From Sitta carolinensis (Eukaryota > Chordata > Aves > Passeriformes > Sittidae): a stretch of 64,000 nucleotides of DNA. The notes beneath the pieces were generated by a model that saw only the letters and a program-made list of their open reading frames with translations, ran no database searches and had not been told where the DNA came from. The translations under genes and the position numbers were made by a program. Where the stretch lies: contig CM063290.1 of assembly GCA_032173965.1 (NCBI GenBank), positions 11,309,501-11,373,500 of the forward strand, in the 5' to 3' direction. Below, piece after piece: positions 37,356 through 49,462 of the stretch (its first letter is position 1; each line of letters opens with the position of its first letter).

Positions 37356-37994
37356 CTGTATGAGGAGAATGGCTGGGGTTTGATATTCAGATCTTCATTT
37401 CTGGGCTGAAAAAGTCCTTTCCCCACTGCACATCTACAGACACGAGAAAATGCCAACTAAACCTTTTATTTTTTCTGACCAGCATTAGTCTTTCTTAGTT
37501 CTGAAAGCTGAAAATGAACAAAGCTTCCTGTGCCAGATGTTGCTTTCATTCCTTGCAACTGTTGTTGGTGTAGCTCAAACCAGTATTGTCAGAGAGAAAA
37601 GTCTTTCTGGGTTGCCTTGTCTGATTATTAGTATGCTAGAGCTGGCTGGAAGCTGCTTTTTCCCCAGACTGTATCCTTCCTATTTCCCTTTCCTTGACTT
37701 ATTTGGTCTTTTTTTGGATGGGGAAAAATTGGCATTTGAAAAGTCAGAAATCAACTGCAGCTCAGTGAACCATTTTTTACTAAAAATGTCACTTAGATGC
37801 AAATTCTTTTGTTTTTCAGAAGGCAAAAAGAGATTTAAAAGGCACTTGATTGAAAAGAGAATTTTTTTTAAATTTTTATCAAATCTCCTATTTTTTACAT
37901 TCAAAACCACTTGAAATTGAAAACTCCTCACCACAATTAGCATGCATTAATCATTCATCTTGGCAGCATCTGTTCTGAGCCACTGCTCCTGCAG

Positions 37995-38021
37995 ATAAAT
38001 GTTATTATTCTTGTACTGAAG
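37995..38021 (+). other. Candidate 27-nt micro-exon (splice pattern only)
   Basis: The acceptor 'ccactgctcctgcag' is followed by 27 bases and then a perfect donor, 'aag' and 'gtaagt'. Twenty-seven is a multiple of three and one frame reads INVIILVLK. The surrounding pyrimidine tract is only moderate. There is no independent sign of a plus-strand gene here, so chance is the default explanation. Confidence 0.12.
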
Positions 38022-38852
38022 GTAAGTTTCTATTGCTGGCTGTAGGACTTTTTTCCCAGAATCTTAATATTCAAATTTCTTGCTTACTCTTAGAAAATAT
38101 GAAAGTGTCCCCTTCAAAATTACTCGCATTCTTCAATTCACAGATTCCAGTGGATCATCCTAGGGACACATCATTAATATATATTAGTCAGATCAGGTTC
38201 AATTATGAAAGTTTAGAAACCATGGAGTTCAATGTCAAAATTTTAATGCTAACACAGCATTAAGGCTCAGTGGACTCATTTGATGAATGGCAATAATTAG
38301 TAAATATCAGTTCTCGTCAAGGCTACATGTTTAAGCTGCTTGCTTTGGAGAATAATATGCGATATGCAATAAATACAAAATAATTTGGTTTTGTCCCAGA
38401 GATGCTCACTTAGCACCCCTTTTTTCAGCCCTATTGGGAAGCTGGAGGTGCATACCCTTCATCAGAAAGGTTTCTTTGAGTAAAAGGCCAGGTTATTGGA
38501 TACAGGGGGCTCATCAGTGCAGGTAATACTGCAAAGCACCATTTGCAAACATTCCCCTCTCTTCAGCAAAGCTGTTTGGTCCAACTATGTTTATCCTTGG
38601 TGTTTGCTATTCTTGAATATTTGCACATATGTTCTGGGGAAGCCTGCTGTTCCTGCCGATACCAATCTGCATGGGAACCAAGGGATGTGTCAAAGGAGTG
38701 CATCATCTCCTGATGATTTATTATTCTCCAGGGTAAAAAACAAGCAAAACTTTTTAATCTTCTAGAGAAACAAAAGAATAAAGGAGTTTATGGCTTTTCT
38801 TTTTGCTCATTGTGAATGGATACGAGTGTTGCCAAAGAAGCCCCAAGTCCCT

Positions 38853-38882
38853 GGAATAAAATACTGTGGAATAAAATACTGT
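38853..38882 (+). repeat. Perfect tandem duplication, 15-bp unit
   Basis: The unit 'ggaataaaatactgt' is present twice head to tail without mismatch, followed by GG. It appears to be a recent small duplication. Confidence 0.9.
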
Positions 38883-41800
38883 GGCCAGTTACTCAGTGTT
38901 GCCGTTTCATCCTCCTGACATCTCCAGTCCTGCTCAGCTGTGGGGTTGGGTTCGTATGTAAAAAATACCTCAATTGAAATATGGAGGGCTGAGGAATAAA
39001 ACAAGGGAAGTGCTGCCAGCAAAACTGTCTCAGGAGAGTTCCAGAAGGATGGGATCAAATGACCTGACAGATTAGACACAGACAGGGCTTTTTCCTTCTT
39101 GGCAAATTGTGGTCATCTAAATAGCATACATGAGATGCTGAAAGAAAAGACAGATTGGGGAAGAAAGGGAGGTCATGCATACTAAATGGGAGATTAGCTT
39201 GAAAATAGTGACACTGGGGGAAAAAAAATCTCCTGAAGTGGCAATTAGGTATTAAGTAAGATTTTTCTTCTGGGGTGAAGCTGTGAATGTGTGTTCTTGG
39301 AAATGTTGAGTAAAATCATCTCTGCAGGTACTGTGAGGCTGTTGTTGTTCCTGGTACTGTTGTTTTCACAGAATCCTGAGAATCTGGAAAACATCTAGAA
39401 AATTGGTCTTGAAGTGACCCCAGGTTGAAAAGTCTTCAAGAGTGGTTGAAGAAACTCTGACCAAGAGCAAATCAAGGGTGGACACGTTTACTGACTGCTG
39501 TTTAGAAGAGAACTCAGAGTGGTGGCAGAGCTAACCAGGCTCTTGAGTCATGACTGGAAGCTGGCAGGTAAAGATAGAGATAATGTATAGATTGTTAATA
39601 AGTCAAATATTAGAATAGTTTGCCTAAAGACATATTAGATGCTCCAACACATCTTATCTCTATCCAAACAAGAGAAGGTTGGTGTGGCAGCTCTCAGGAG
39701 CTGATGTTCATAGATAAAGGAGATCGTGGCGGAACTCTGCTGCTGAGCTTTTCCTTGGATACAAAGGAAAAGGATGAGATTTGCATTAAGGAGGGAAAAG
39801 ATGGTGGAAGGTATGGGAATAAGCAATAGTGTTTGTTTATTTTAGAAGTTTAAAAATTAAATGTCAGAAAGCAAGTAACACCATACTTTATTAACTCTTC
39901 AGAGAGATCAGAGATTGCTTTGATCAGTCTCTGACAGCTATTTTTTTCTTTTACATGTAGTTTTTCTTTTTTTTCTGTGCTAAGGAAACTATCACTGAGT
40001 TAAGTGGGGTAATTCATCTCCTGTGTGTAGGAATTGTTTCCATAGCTAGAGCTCAAGAACTGTTCCCAGTGTTCATTTATCTTATCAGGACCCAGTTTCT
40101 GATTTTTAGGAAAGTGACCTAATTTTTTTTGTTGTTTTTATTTTTTTAATACTTTTTGAGGTTCTGCTCACAAGCACAGCATGTGCTGCAGGTCCAGTAT
40201 GTATTTAGGCAGTGATCTGGTAATAGAAAGGTGTCACCTGCTTGTATTTCTTCCAGGCACTTTTAAACTCCACCAGAAATGGTGTATGAGATCTTTTTCT
40301 TCCTTATTTTCACGTTTGAAAAAGAAACTCTCTGTAGTGGTAAATGTATTGTAAACACATTTGATCTGAAATAAAATCTTTCTAGTGAGAGGGGGAAGGA
40401 AGGAGACTGAGCACCTAATCTGAAAAATGTAGTGTTGGCTCTGAGCCCACTGTCCTCGGTTGGTATTGAAGTGAAAGGCTTTTCAGCTCTGCCCATGTCT
40501 TAACCTGATTTTGCTGAAAGCAAGCTGTCTTCCCCATGTTGATGAGAATTACGAGTAGCAGCATTTCTATATGGTTTCCTTGGTGTAAATTAGGAGTAAT
40601 TCAATAGATATGAGAATTGTCTTGAGTAGAATCAGGTAAGAAATCTGGATAAAAAAATGTTTGGGGAATTTTAATCCAATATTGCTTAGGCTAGCTCAGT
40701 TCAGAATATGTCATAAGTTATTGTTATTTTGAGGGCAATAGGTTTCATTTAAGCTCTGAATAATCATCTAATGAATCATGGAAATGGTTCCCTACCTGTA
40801 TTCTCCTACAGCTGAAATGAGAAGGCAGATGGAGGCAGGGCAGCAAAGGTGAGGGGTTGTGACTTTACCCAGTGAAAGATGCCCAGGACCCCAGGAGCAG
40901 CTGGGAGTAGGATCAGGGTCTCCTCAGTCCCAGACTAGCACCTAATTCAGTAGAAGAAACTCCCTCTGAAAAATGATGCCTTTCATTTTTTCAGAATATT
41001 TTTACATTTTATTGCCAGAGATCTCTGCTTTATCCATATAATAAAATCAGCTTTAGTGTCTGTTTCCAGACAGCCATCTATTTTCTGTGCTGATACTAAG
41101 CTCCTGCTCAGTTTAGCCTCTTTCTCAAGGGAATGAGGGGCTGCAGAGCCCAGCCAAGGGGTGAAGTTTATTGCCTTGAAGATATAACATGTGCCTGGTT
41201 TGGAGCTCTGTCAGTGTGCGGAATTGCTCAAGGGTGAGCAATTCTGGCTTCTCCCAGCTGTGGCTCGAGCACAGAATGTCCCACAGATGGGAGTATCTTG
41301 TGTGCAGAGACATTCCTGTCCTGCACTGCCAGCTACAAAGCCCAGAAAAGCCTCATAAGCTTCACCCCTCTCCAGCCTGTGGGATTCTATGGAAAGCTGG
41401 TTGGCAGTCTGCCTGCACACACACCAGGCTAAATGCTGCAGTGGGTGCCAGAAGGAGAAGGAGCCACAGGCTGCCTGGCCAATTTCCAGGGACCCATCTC
41501 GTCCTGCCTTCTGTCCCTCCTGGTGTGTGGAGCCACAGGCTCGCGGCTGGCACCAGAACAGAATGAGTGTCCAAGGGAAATGCTTTGCTCAAATGTACAT
41601 ATTTGGTAGACCTTTTGTATGAGGGGTGCTTTAAATCTGATTTAGTTCAAAGATCATTTTATTGTTCATCTAAGCCAGTAGTATTTTGGCTTATTAAGGC
41701 GCTTATATCATTACCTGCAAAACTTTTGTAATTGCTTTCGCTTCCCAAAAGTGTGGTCATGATCTTTTTAAGGAGAAACTGTGATCATTAATCTTTAAGA

Positions 41801-42678
41801 TAAATAATTTTATCCACTGTATGAATTCAAGAACTTTTAATAGTTCTCTGCAACAAAGTAAGAGGAGATACTTCATGGGAATTCCCTCCAGCTCCATTTC
41901 ATCCATTTTTCTACCACAAAGGAAGTATCAAAAGTATTTCAGTTCTCACATCCAAATAGTTGTCAGTTTAAATCCTGCAGATGAAGGCTGTATTGTGGCT
42001 TACCTTATTTGTCTTTTTCCTACCTATGGAGATAGGTACCAGTCTGGATGTCTTCCCCAAGGTTGTAACAAGCATGCCTTAATGCAGAGAGATGTCACAA
42101 TAACCTTCAGATCCTGGGGCATCCTGGCATTTTATCCCTGCCCTTTGATGCTTATGTTTTGGATTTTACAACCAATGATGCTCTAAGTCAGTTGGTCTGG
42201 ATTAGACATATATTTTATTGTTAGAATATTATTATTGTTTTCAAGGCAGAGCTAGCTACCTTTCTTCTCTACTGAAATGTATTTAGAGTCTTGTAAAATG
42301 TGCAGCTTCTGTGGATGGCCTTGTCTTGAAGAAATAAGTGGCCACTATTAAAAGAAATAAATTGGTTCATGCTTGCTGAAAACCACTTCTTTGGAGAAGA
42401 TGAAGGAAAAACTTTATTGTAAAGCACCTTCCTTCTTGTGAAGTAAATGAAATGAGGCATAAAGTAGTACAGAACCTTATATAAAGAATTAGTTGTGTGT
42501 GGAGAAGGAATATACATAAAAATTACCATGACTGCTACAATAAGTTTCCAGACTAACAAAAAAACCTCATCCAAAACTAAAGAGAACTGACATTTCAAAC
42601 TTGCCAGAAAATTCTTACCAAAACATTGCAGTCTGCGAGACAGCCTGTGTGAGGTTTTGCACACACCTTCAGGGATTT

Positions 42679-42728
42679 TAGAATCATAGAATGTCCTGAG
42701 TTGGAAGGGGCACCCAACGATCATTGAA
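42679..42728 (-). mobile_element. CR1 LINE fragment (3' end only), minus strand
   Basis: The plus strand reads 'tagaatcatagaatgtcctg', then 'agttggaaggggcacccaac' and 'gatcattgaa'. Its reverse complement is a typical CR1 3' terminus, with the ATTCTATGATTCTA end adjoining 42679. Only about 50 bases remain, so this is an extreme 5' truncation. The A-rich stretch next to it (42729-42752) may be unrelated. There is no coding content. Confidence 0.9.
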
Positions 42729-43163
42729 ACAAAAGAAAAAAAATCAAATAAAGCCCTCAAACACCATGGATTTAGTTGCCACGCATTTGAAGCCAAGAAG
42801 TCCCAAACCTAGAGAAGAGATTTGGCCTCTGCTTTCATGGCATAATAATGTGCAAAGCTGGTGGTTGTTCATCCTGTGGTGGCTGAATTAACCCTGCTGA
42901 AGTGCAGGTTTCTCCCCACAGCTGCACGCCCCAGCCCAGGAGCTGCTTGAAGCTTCCTGGGTGGGTTTTTCTCAGTGCTAATGTGCTGGGCAGCCTCCAG
43001 TGCCTACCTGCAGTGCTTAGCAGCAGCCAGGACATCTCCTGGTCTTCTCCTACCCAGGTGCCCAGAGTGCCAGTGCTGCAGAGCCTCCAGCACCCATGTT
43101 TGCTCTGTGCCCTGTTGCAGCCCTGGCCCTGGTAGCCCTTGCTGCTCCCTGATTCTCTCCTAC
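42729..43163. other. GC-richer unique sequence, no firm gene
   Basis: From about 42890 the DNA becomes GC-richer and both strands have overlapping open frames of 66-77 codons. Minus-strand donor-like sites occur ('gcactgcag' with 'gtaggc' near 43004-43007, 'cacctgg' with 'gtagga' near 43050), but matching acceptors and a convincing frame are missing. It may be intronic sequence around the candidate exon at 43164-43235. Confidence 0.4.
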
Positions 43164-43235
43164 CTCTCTGAGGTGCTGCATCTCATGCAGGGTTGTCTGC
43201 AGGCGTGAGAGAGAACATCCAAGTGTTTGCTGATG
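43164..43235 (-). other. Candidate 72-nt exon, coiled-coil-like
   Basis: On the minus strand 'cccccaacactctgcag' (good acceptor) precedes, and 'cagagag' with 'gtagga' (good donor) follows. The 72 nt equal 24 codons in phase 0 at both ends. The frame includes the stretch CSLSRLQTTLHEMQHLRE, with hydrophobic residues (L, L, L, M, L) at heptad-like spacing, as in a coiled coil. A second frame is also open but less protein-like. The phase matches the start of the candidate at 37355 on the same strand, so the two could be consecutive exons. The family is not recognised, and a composition artefact of GC-rich DNA remains possible. Confidence 0.3.
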
Positions 43236-46200
43236 CTGCAGAGTGTTGGGGGCAGCACAGGAGCTCCCCAAAGGGCTGTGCTGGTCAGAAGCCCAGCTGG
43301 GAAATGCCCATCAGTGCTTGGGCTGTGGCAGCCCCAGAGCTATAAATGACTGCGCCAGTGGAAATGTGCTAAGCTCAGCTGATGGCACAGCACAGATTTA
43401 ATCTTTGGAATGATTTCCCCTGAGCTGCAGAGATCACCTCCTTACATCCCATTTGCTTTTCCTTTATATTTTACATAGGGGAACCCCACAGTTTGGAGAA
43501 ATATCCTGCCTCTGGTTATTACCAGAATTGCAGCTTGCTTCCTTTATGATGCAAAGGGGTGTCAGGAGAAGGGATGCCTGGACTTGTACAGGCACGACTA
43601 GTTGAGTTAATTCCTGTAACTCCTGCTCTCCCAGACCAGTTCTGAGCCAGCTGAAATTATTCTGTGTTGCAAGCAATAACTATCAGCACAAGAAAACATC
43701 TGTGGGGAGACAGCCCAGTGCTTTACTGGGAATAAGAAGCTCCAGATTGACATGGTAAATGCATCTTCCAACTGTAGTCATCTGCAGCACTCAGGATTTT
43801 AAATGTGCTTTGAGGAAATCCCCCTTCCATGCCTGCTTTCTGGATGCAGGCAGCAGGGTAGGAACTCTTTGGGCACCATCTCTTGAAGGCTGCTGTGGGC
43901 TGCAATGAGGAGAGTCAGAGTGCAGGAGAGGGATCGGCTGAAGGTTAGAGATGTGGAAACACAGATTTCTCAGGAGCACAAGCCCTCACTCCACCTGGAA
44001 ATGTGTTGTTTCCAGACAATGCCTTGTACCAGTTTTCTCTGCTTTTTTATATAGAAGTTTGGCCTTGGAAGGAGGCCAAATAGCTCCTTGAATAAAAAAT
44101 GATGTGTTTCACAGTGATTGCTTGGGAGGAGCCGAAAGTTAAGACTTTCTCCATTGTTTCTATCAGCTGGTATCGAGGTCACAGAGAATTGAAGGAGACC
44201 TCTTTACCAAACATAGATTTACTGGGTTTTATTTGCATTTAGATTTTGTATGCGAAAAATTTTCACAAAGTTGAGAAACACCTGTAGCCTAATAATTTAA
44301 TATTAGGAATATTGGTCAGATTTAACCCTAGTCTCCTCAGGAAAACACCTGTAACTGAGCAGCCCTGTACCCCACTACTGCCCCTTTGCAGAGATCTTGC
44401 AACTGGTGTCACCTTTTCTTGAGCACTGAGAGTAAGCTGAGCCTCGTTTCTCTGTCAGTGACACAGGAATACTCAGCATTTTATGTTCCTCTGCTGTGTA
44501 AAAGGCTTGAACAAGGAAAGAGCAGTGTTACTTATTATTTGAATTGCAAAAACACACAGCCCCAGGGTGCCTTATTCCAACATCAGCCATGCAGCATTCC
44601 CTGTGTGAGGGAAGCTTTGCTGATCTGTGGGTCAGTTGGGGGGATTGTGGGGGGTGTGTCGTGTATTAGTTGTCCAAGGAGTTCTTAAATACAGTCGTAG
44701 TTTAAATGCCTTGGAAGTTCTGTCCTCCATAGCTGGGAGTTTATATCCAGGATTTGGGCTCCTTTCTCTTTTTCAAGGCTGGACCATCTCTCTTATTTAG
44801 GCTGCAGCAGTGGCTCAGATGCTGAAGCCTGCCTTCATCTGACACCTGTGTTTTCAGTGCCTGCTATCCCAGAAATACAGGGCATCTAAAAATGGGTTAA
44901 AACACAGCCTCTCATCCAATATTTTGTTATGTTTACACCTAGGGTTTGGATTAATTTAAAATCGATTTAAATGTGACTTACAGATCTGTTGTGCTATTAT
45001 TCAAGATAATGAAACCAGCAAGATGCAGATCTTCTGTGCCAGCCCCCAAAATGATTCAATACTTGCTTCCTTTGTGGGTGGTTTTAAATGGAAGGATTAT
45101 GTATTTGGCTGGTGGGATGCCTTGCTGTGAAGTGTGTGCAAGCAGATATTTAGGCTGTATCTGCAAAGGCTGAAGCTGTGAGCTGCAGCAAATGAGATTT
45201 CTTTTTAATTTTTTTTCTTTTTACTGGTGTGTAGACTGTGAGGAGACTCTTCAGTGGTCTGTAGCTAACATAATCCCTGTCCTCATTAGTTCTTTGGTCC
45301 AGTACTCAGCTGGTGTTCCAGTGCTGGGTGCAGGAGGAAGAGGAGCAGTGCATATTTAGAGAGAGGGGACAGTGAGTGAGGGAAATCCTGCTGTAATCCA
45401 GGGAAAGTGGTTCATCTTGCAGTGAAAAAGACAGGAGACAGGAGCCTGTGTCACTTATTGCCCATCATCACTTGCTAAAATAATTATTTTGATTTATAAA
45501 TGAGATTCAAAGGAATTCATGTATGACTTGAGTGTCTTTATTTAAAAGCACGAAAAGAACTCTTCAAAGAATGTAATTTCATTTTGTGCTTGCACAGTGC
45601 TAAGCATGGTGCAGTCCTAACAAACAGCCAGGCTCCTGGATGCAATTTCAGTGTTACTAGCAGTAATTCAGAAAAGCAGAACTGAATTGTAACTCCTTCC
45701 CAAGGCATCATCCTCCCTCCTCTGTAAAGTTCCAGTCTAACCTGACCCTCACCAGGATGGGCAAAGCTCCATTGTCTATAACCAAGAGGTTCCTCAGCTT
45801 TTTCAATCACCACCTGCAGCATAAAGCTGGGCCTTGTGGCATAATCTGCAAACCAGCAGCCCTGAGCTATTTCAGAACCTGGAGAAGTTTCTGCCGTTTG
45901 AGGAAAGAACATCTTGACTTGAAGCCAAATTATATTAATTCTCACCCCAAATTGGTTTCTCTACATGGCCGTTTTTATGTTGTGACATAAACAGAGGCTG
46001 CAATGTTGACAGGGAGCATCAGCAGAGCACCCAGCTGTGGACTGGGACCCTGCACTCTCTTCTAGGCTGCACATGATGGACGGGGAGCATTAGGGCTGTC
46101 ACCACTGACTTCTCTGACTGTGCTTTACAGCAATGGGACTTGCCTGGGGTTTTGTTTCCATGAAAATAAGATGAAATAAAAACTCTGCTTTTGGGGCCCT

Positions 46201-48689
46201 TTTGCAACCACTGAAGCTCAGCATGGAACTGGGGAACTTCCTCTTGGGTACCAGGAGCCCTGGACTCTGTGATTTGTACAAAGTCAAATACAGAGTCCAT
46301 GCTATCTGAGATTATTTTTTTTTTCTGAAAAATATCACATTTTCTTTCCCAGATTGCTTCTGAAGTCTGTTTTCTGTTTTTGCTTCAAACAATCTGATTC
46401 TTGCATTAAAGGATCTTGGGACTTTTTGTTTTTAATGAATGACAGAAAAATTGGCATTTCTTGTTGTTGCTGCTTTTTCCCTCTGCTCTAAAAACAGCAA
46501 CATTTTGAGCCTGCTCTGCTTTTTTCTCTGCCACTAGGAGATGTGTTTCAAGTGTATGAGATAAGAATGATAAGGGAAGTATGGGTCATAGCAATTGCTC
46601 TCCTCATGCCAATTCTGTCCTGCAGGAATCAGGGGGAGCTGAAAGGCCAGCTATGTGCTTATTTTGAGATTACACTGATATTAAGTCAGTGCTGAGCATG
46701 CCCATCTAATGCTGCCACACAGGCTTGATGAGTTCTTGCCTGGAAATTGTACTAATACAGGAAATGAGAGATTGAGCTGTCCTCTTGGCTCTGACAAGAG
46801 GGGTTAACTTCATTTGAGTAAAGGGGACTGGTACCAGGTTAAGACCAGTGGCTGGGATACGTGTGAAGACAGTGCATTCTGTACTGAGGGGCTGAAAAGT
46901 GAAGCCTTCGCTCTTTTTGCCCTGCAGAAAGTCCTTGGGAATGTCTATGGCTTTGTAAACGTTTCAAAACCAGAGCAGTACGTGCTTCAGGTTGATGGCA
47001 AAACCCTAGGATGCTCCTTTCCCTTGGGCTACTCCTACCTGAGTGTAATAAAACACTCCTGCAGACAAGTGCCCAAAAACCTACAATAACTGGTCTTCCT
47101 TGAAATTATTTCAGCAGTAGCAAAGCTGTGGAATTGGATGGCTTTGCTAAATCAGCGTGAATGAGGGTGTGATATGAATGGTGTTACCAGTAAAGTGCTC
47201 TCACCAAGATACACCACAAATATTTATTTTCTGGTCCAAGATTTGCAAACTTGAAGAAGAAAACCTTTTTCCTGTCAAAATGTCTCCAAAGTCCGACACA
47301 GGGTTCCCAGATAATGACTTTGTCTGGAACACAGCAAAGTCCTGGGTGTGCAGTTGTGACAAAACCATTTGCAATCTGTAAAGAATAGCATTAATAAGTA
47401 CTTAAGCCTTTTTTTTTCCCATTTTAGTTTCATTCTATAAAAGCAAATACATGTCATGTTTAAAACCCTCAGTAATTCTAGCTCTCTGATCTGAAATAAA
47501 AGAGAAGAATAGTATTAAAAACCCTTAAGCCTGTGTTTGTACCAGTTTCTAAAAAGACTATGTCGACAACTGCATTAAAAATTATGAGCTTTTCCAGAAG
47601 ATTAAGATGTTTTCAGAAATAGATACTCAAACCAGCTGGCAAACTAATTTCAATGTTTGTCCAGTCATTTTGTTTGTTAGTAAAATTGGAAATGAGATGA
47701 CAGCAAAACTGGGAAGACATTGCAAGTAGGTTTGGTGTTGTTTCTGCAAGAAGTCTGTTTCATCCTGGAGCAGGCCCCTCGGTGGTGACAAGCTGTGACT
47801 TCTTCCTGGGTGCTCTCAGTGGCATTGTTAACCCTAAAAGAAGCAGTCGTGCTTGGAAAACCCATCTGTTTCAATGCCACAAACCCATCCTGTAGATAAA
47901 TGCAGGAGTGTAGGAGAGGAGCTGGAAGCAGCTGCTCTCTCAAGAACATCTCTCATTGTCCACCAGAGAGGCTTTGCTCGTCCTTCCACCACAGCAGCTC
48001 CTGCTTGGCACCACAGGAGATCTGCTGAGGGAGGGGAGTGCCTGGCTTTGCTATTGCTGGAACTTGCCCTAAGTCACTTAAACTCAGCAGGGAAAATGAG
48101 TAACTCTGGGCTGCTCTACCAAACCTCATAGTAAGGCTGGATTTTGATCATGAACTCTGAGATATTTACTGATTGCAATGTTTGAACTTCATTTTTTTCC
48201 CCAGTATCTAGGGATTCATAATGTCCTGCTCTGTGGAGACATGGTGGCATTTTCTTCTATATTTCTTCATCCTTAAAGACTTCCAAACACAGCTCTGGTT
48301 TCAGGAGTAGCAGGATTTCAGTCTCTGTCCTTCCAGCTGACAGACTTTGCATTCCTAGAACTGTTTGCCCAACTCCAAGAAAATATTTCTTTGCTGCCTC
48401 TTTGCAGAGGTAAAACTTGCTTCTCCTACCCTTATAAAGGACCTGTCTGGGTGGAGAGGGATGCAGTTGCTCAGTTTCTACCTTGCAGCCCCACTGTAAG
48501 CATGTTGCCTCTGTGCTGGCCCTTCTTCATCCGTCAGAAGTCAGACAACCCTCAAAGACAAGTCAAAACATCTCCTGCAATTTCTCTGTCTGGCTGCAGG
48601 TCACTAGTCAGTCCCTCAGACCTAGGATGCCTTCTGTCCTCAGATCTGAGACACAGAGAATACTCAGACACTGAGAATAAGTGGGGTTG
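43236..48689. other. Non-coding unique sequence
   Basis: No gene supported. A plus-strand frame at 46814-47089 (91 codons) contains GNVYGFVNVSKPEQYVLQVD, preceded by a 'ccctgcag' acceptor-like site. It looks mildly protein-like but matches nothing I know and lacks supporting context. Two G6 runs lie close together at 44638-44655. The 135-codon minus frame at 45538-45945 has no recognisable domain. Confidence 0.5.
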
Positions 48690-48909
48690 GGGCACCTGAA
48701 GGACAGGATGCCATCCCGAGGGACCTGGACAAGCTCCAGAAATGCACCCAGAGGAATCTCATGAAGTTTAGCAAGGCCAGGTGCTGGTGCTGCACCTGGG
48801 TCAGGGCAGGAGCAGATGGAGGCAGGCCTGGAGAAGGACTGGGGGTGCTGGGGGGCAGGACATGACCCGGCCACGAGTCCTGGGCTGCATCCAGGGCAGA
48901 GTGGGAGCA

Positions 48910-48926
48910 GGGGAGGGAGGGAGGGG
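48910..48926 (+). other. G-quadruplex motif in CR1
   Basis: The sequence 'ggggagggagggagggg' has four runs of at least three G separated by single A loops, the most stable class of predicted quadruplex. A fifth GGG lies just upstream at 48903-48905. It sits in the sense strand of the CR1 copy. Confidence 0.85.
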
Positions 48927-49206
48927 ATTCTGCCCCTCTGCTCTGCTCTGCTGAGACCTCACCTGCAGTGCTGCATCCAGCTCTGGGGGCTCCAACAAAC
49001 AAAGGACAGGGACCTGTTGGAGTGAGTCCAGTGGAGAGCACAAAGATGATCAGAGGGATGGAGCACCTCTCCTATGAGACAAGGCTAAGAGGATTTAGAT
49101 TGTTCAGCTTGGAAAAGAAAAGGCTTCATTGCAGCCTTTCAGTACCTGAAAGGAGCTGACAAGAAGGCTGAGAGGAGACTTTCTACAAGGGTGTGAAAAG
49201 AAGGGA

Positions 49207-49260
49207 CAAGGAGAAACGACTTTAAACTGAGAGCAAGGAGAAACTGACTTTAAACTCAGA
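49207..49260 (+). repeat. 27-bp tandem duplication inside CR1
   Basis: The unit starting 'caaggagaaacgactttaaa' (49207-49233) is followed by a near-identical copy starting 'caaggagaaactgactttaa' (49234-49260). Copies differ at a few positions, so the duplication is not brand new. It may be diagnostic of a CR1 subfamily or specific to this copy. Confidence 0.85.
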
Positions 49261-49462
49261 TGATCTTAACTGTGAGGGTTCTGAGGCCCTGGCACAGGTT
49301 GCCCAGAGAAGCTGTTGGTGCCCCATCCCTGGAAGCGTTCAAGACTAGGGTGGACAGGGGTTGGAGCAACCTGGTCTAGTGGAAGGTGCCCCGTGGCAAG
49401 GAGGTTAGAACTAGGAGCTATTTATGGTCCCTTCCAACCCAAGCCATTCTGTGATTCTATGA

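Larger units (their letters stand above)
37356..42678. other. Mostly non-coding unique sequence
   Basis: No firm gene. It contains a possible 27-nt micro-exon at 37995-38021 (listed), a 15-bp tandem duplication at 38853-38882 (listed), and T-rich stretches near 40120-40155. Open frames near 41189-41622 overlap on both strands in GC-richer DNA and show no domain. The 175-codon minus frame at 42269-42796 runs into a CR1 remnant and is rejected as a gene. Confidence 0.5.
48690..49462 (+). mobile_element. CR1 LINE, 5'-truncated, about 770 bp
   Basis: This is the largest repeat of the window. It keeps hallmark CR1 blocks in order: 'gagggacctggacaagctcc' (48718), 'gacatgacccggccacgag', 'ctgcatccagctctgggggc' (48970), 'gatggagcacctctcctatg', 'cacaggttgcccagagaagc' (49293), 'cccttccaacccaagccatt', and the terminal 'ctgtgattctatga' (49449-49462). 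These correspond to the end of the element, downstream of the conserved reverse-transcriptase core. The endonuclease and most of the polymerase region are absent, so the copy is dead. It carries a 27-bp internal tandem duplication and a strong G-quadruplex motif, listed separately. Open frames inside it on either strand are by-products. Confidence 0.95.

Noticed and set aside
42269..42796. Longest open frame, 175 codons, minus strand
   Set aside because: It crosses the CR1 fragment at 42679-42728, is in AT-rich DNA, starts without context and shows no domain.
45538..45945. 135-codon minus-strand frame
   Set aside because: No domain or splice support, and a competing plus frame overlaps it.
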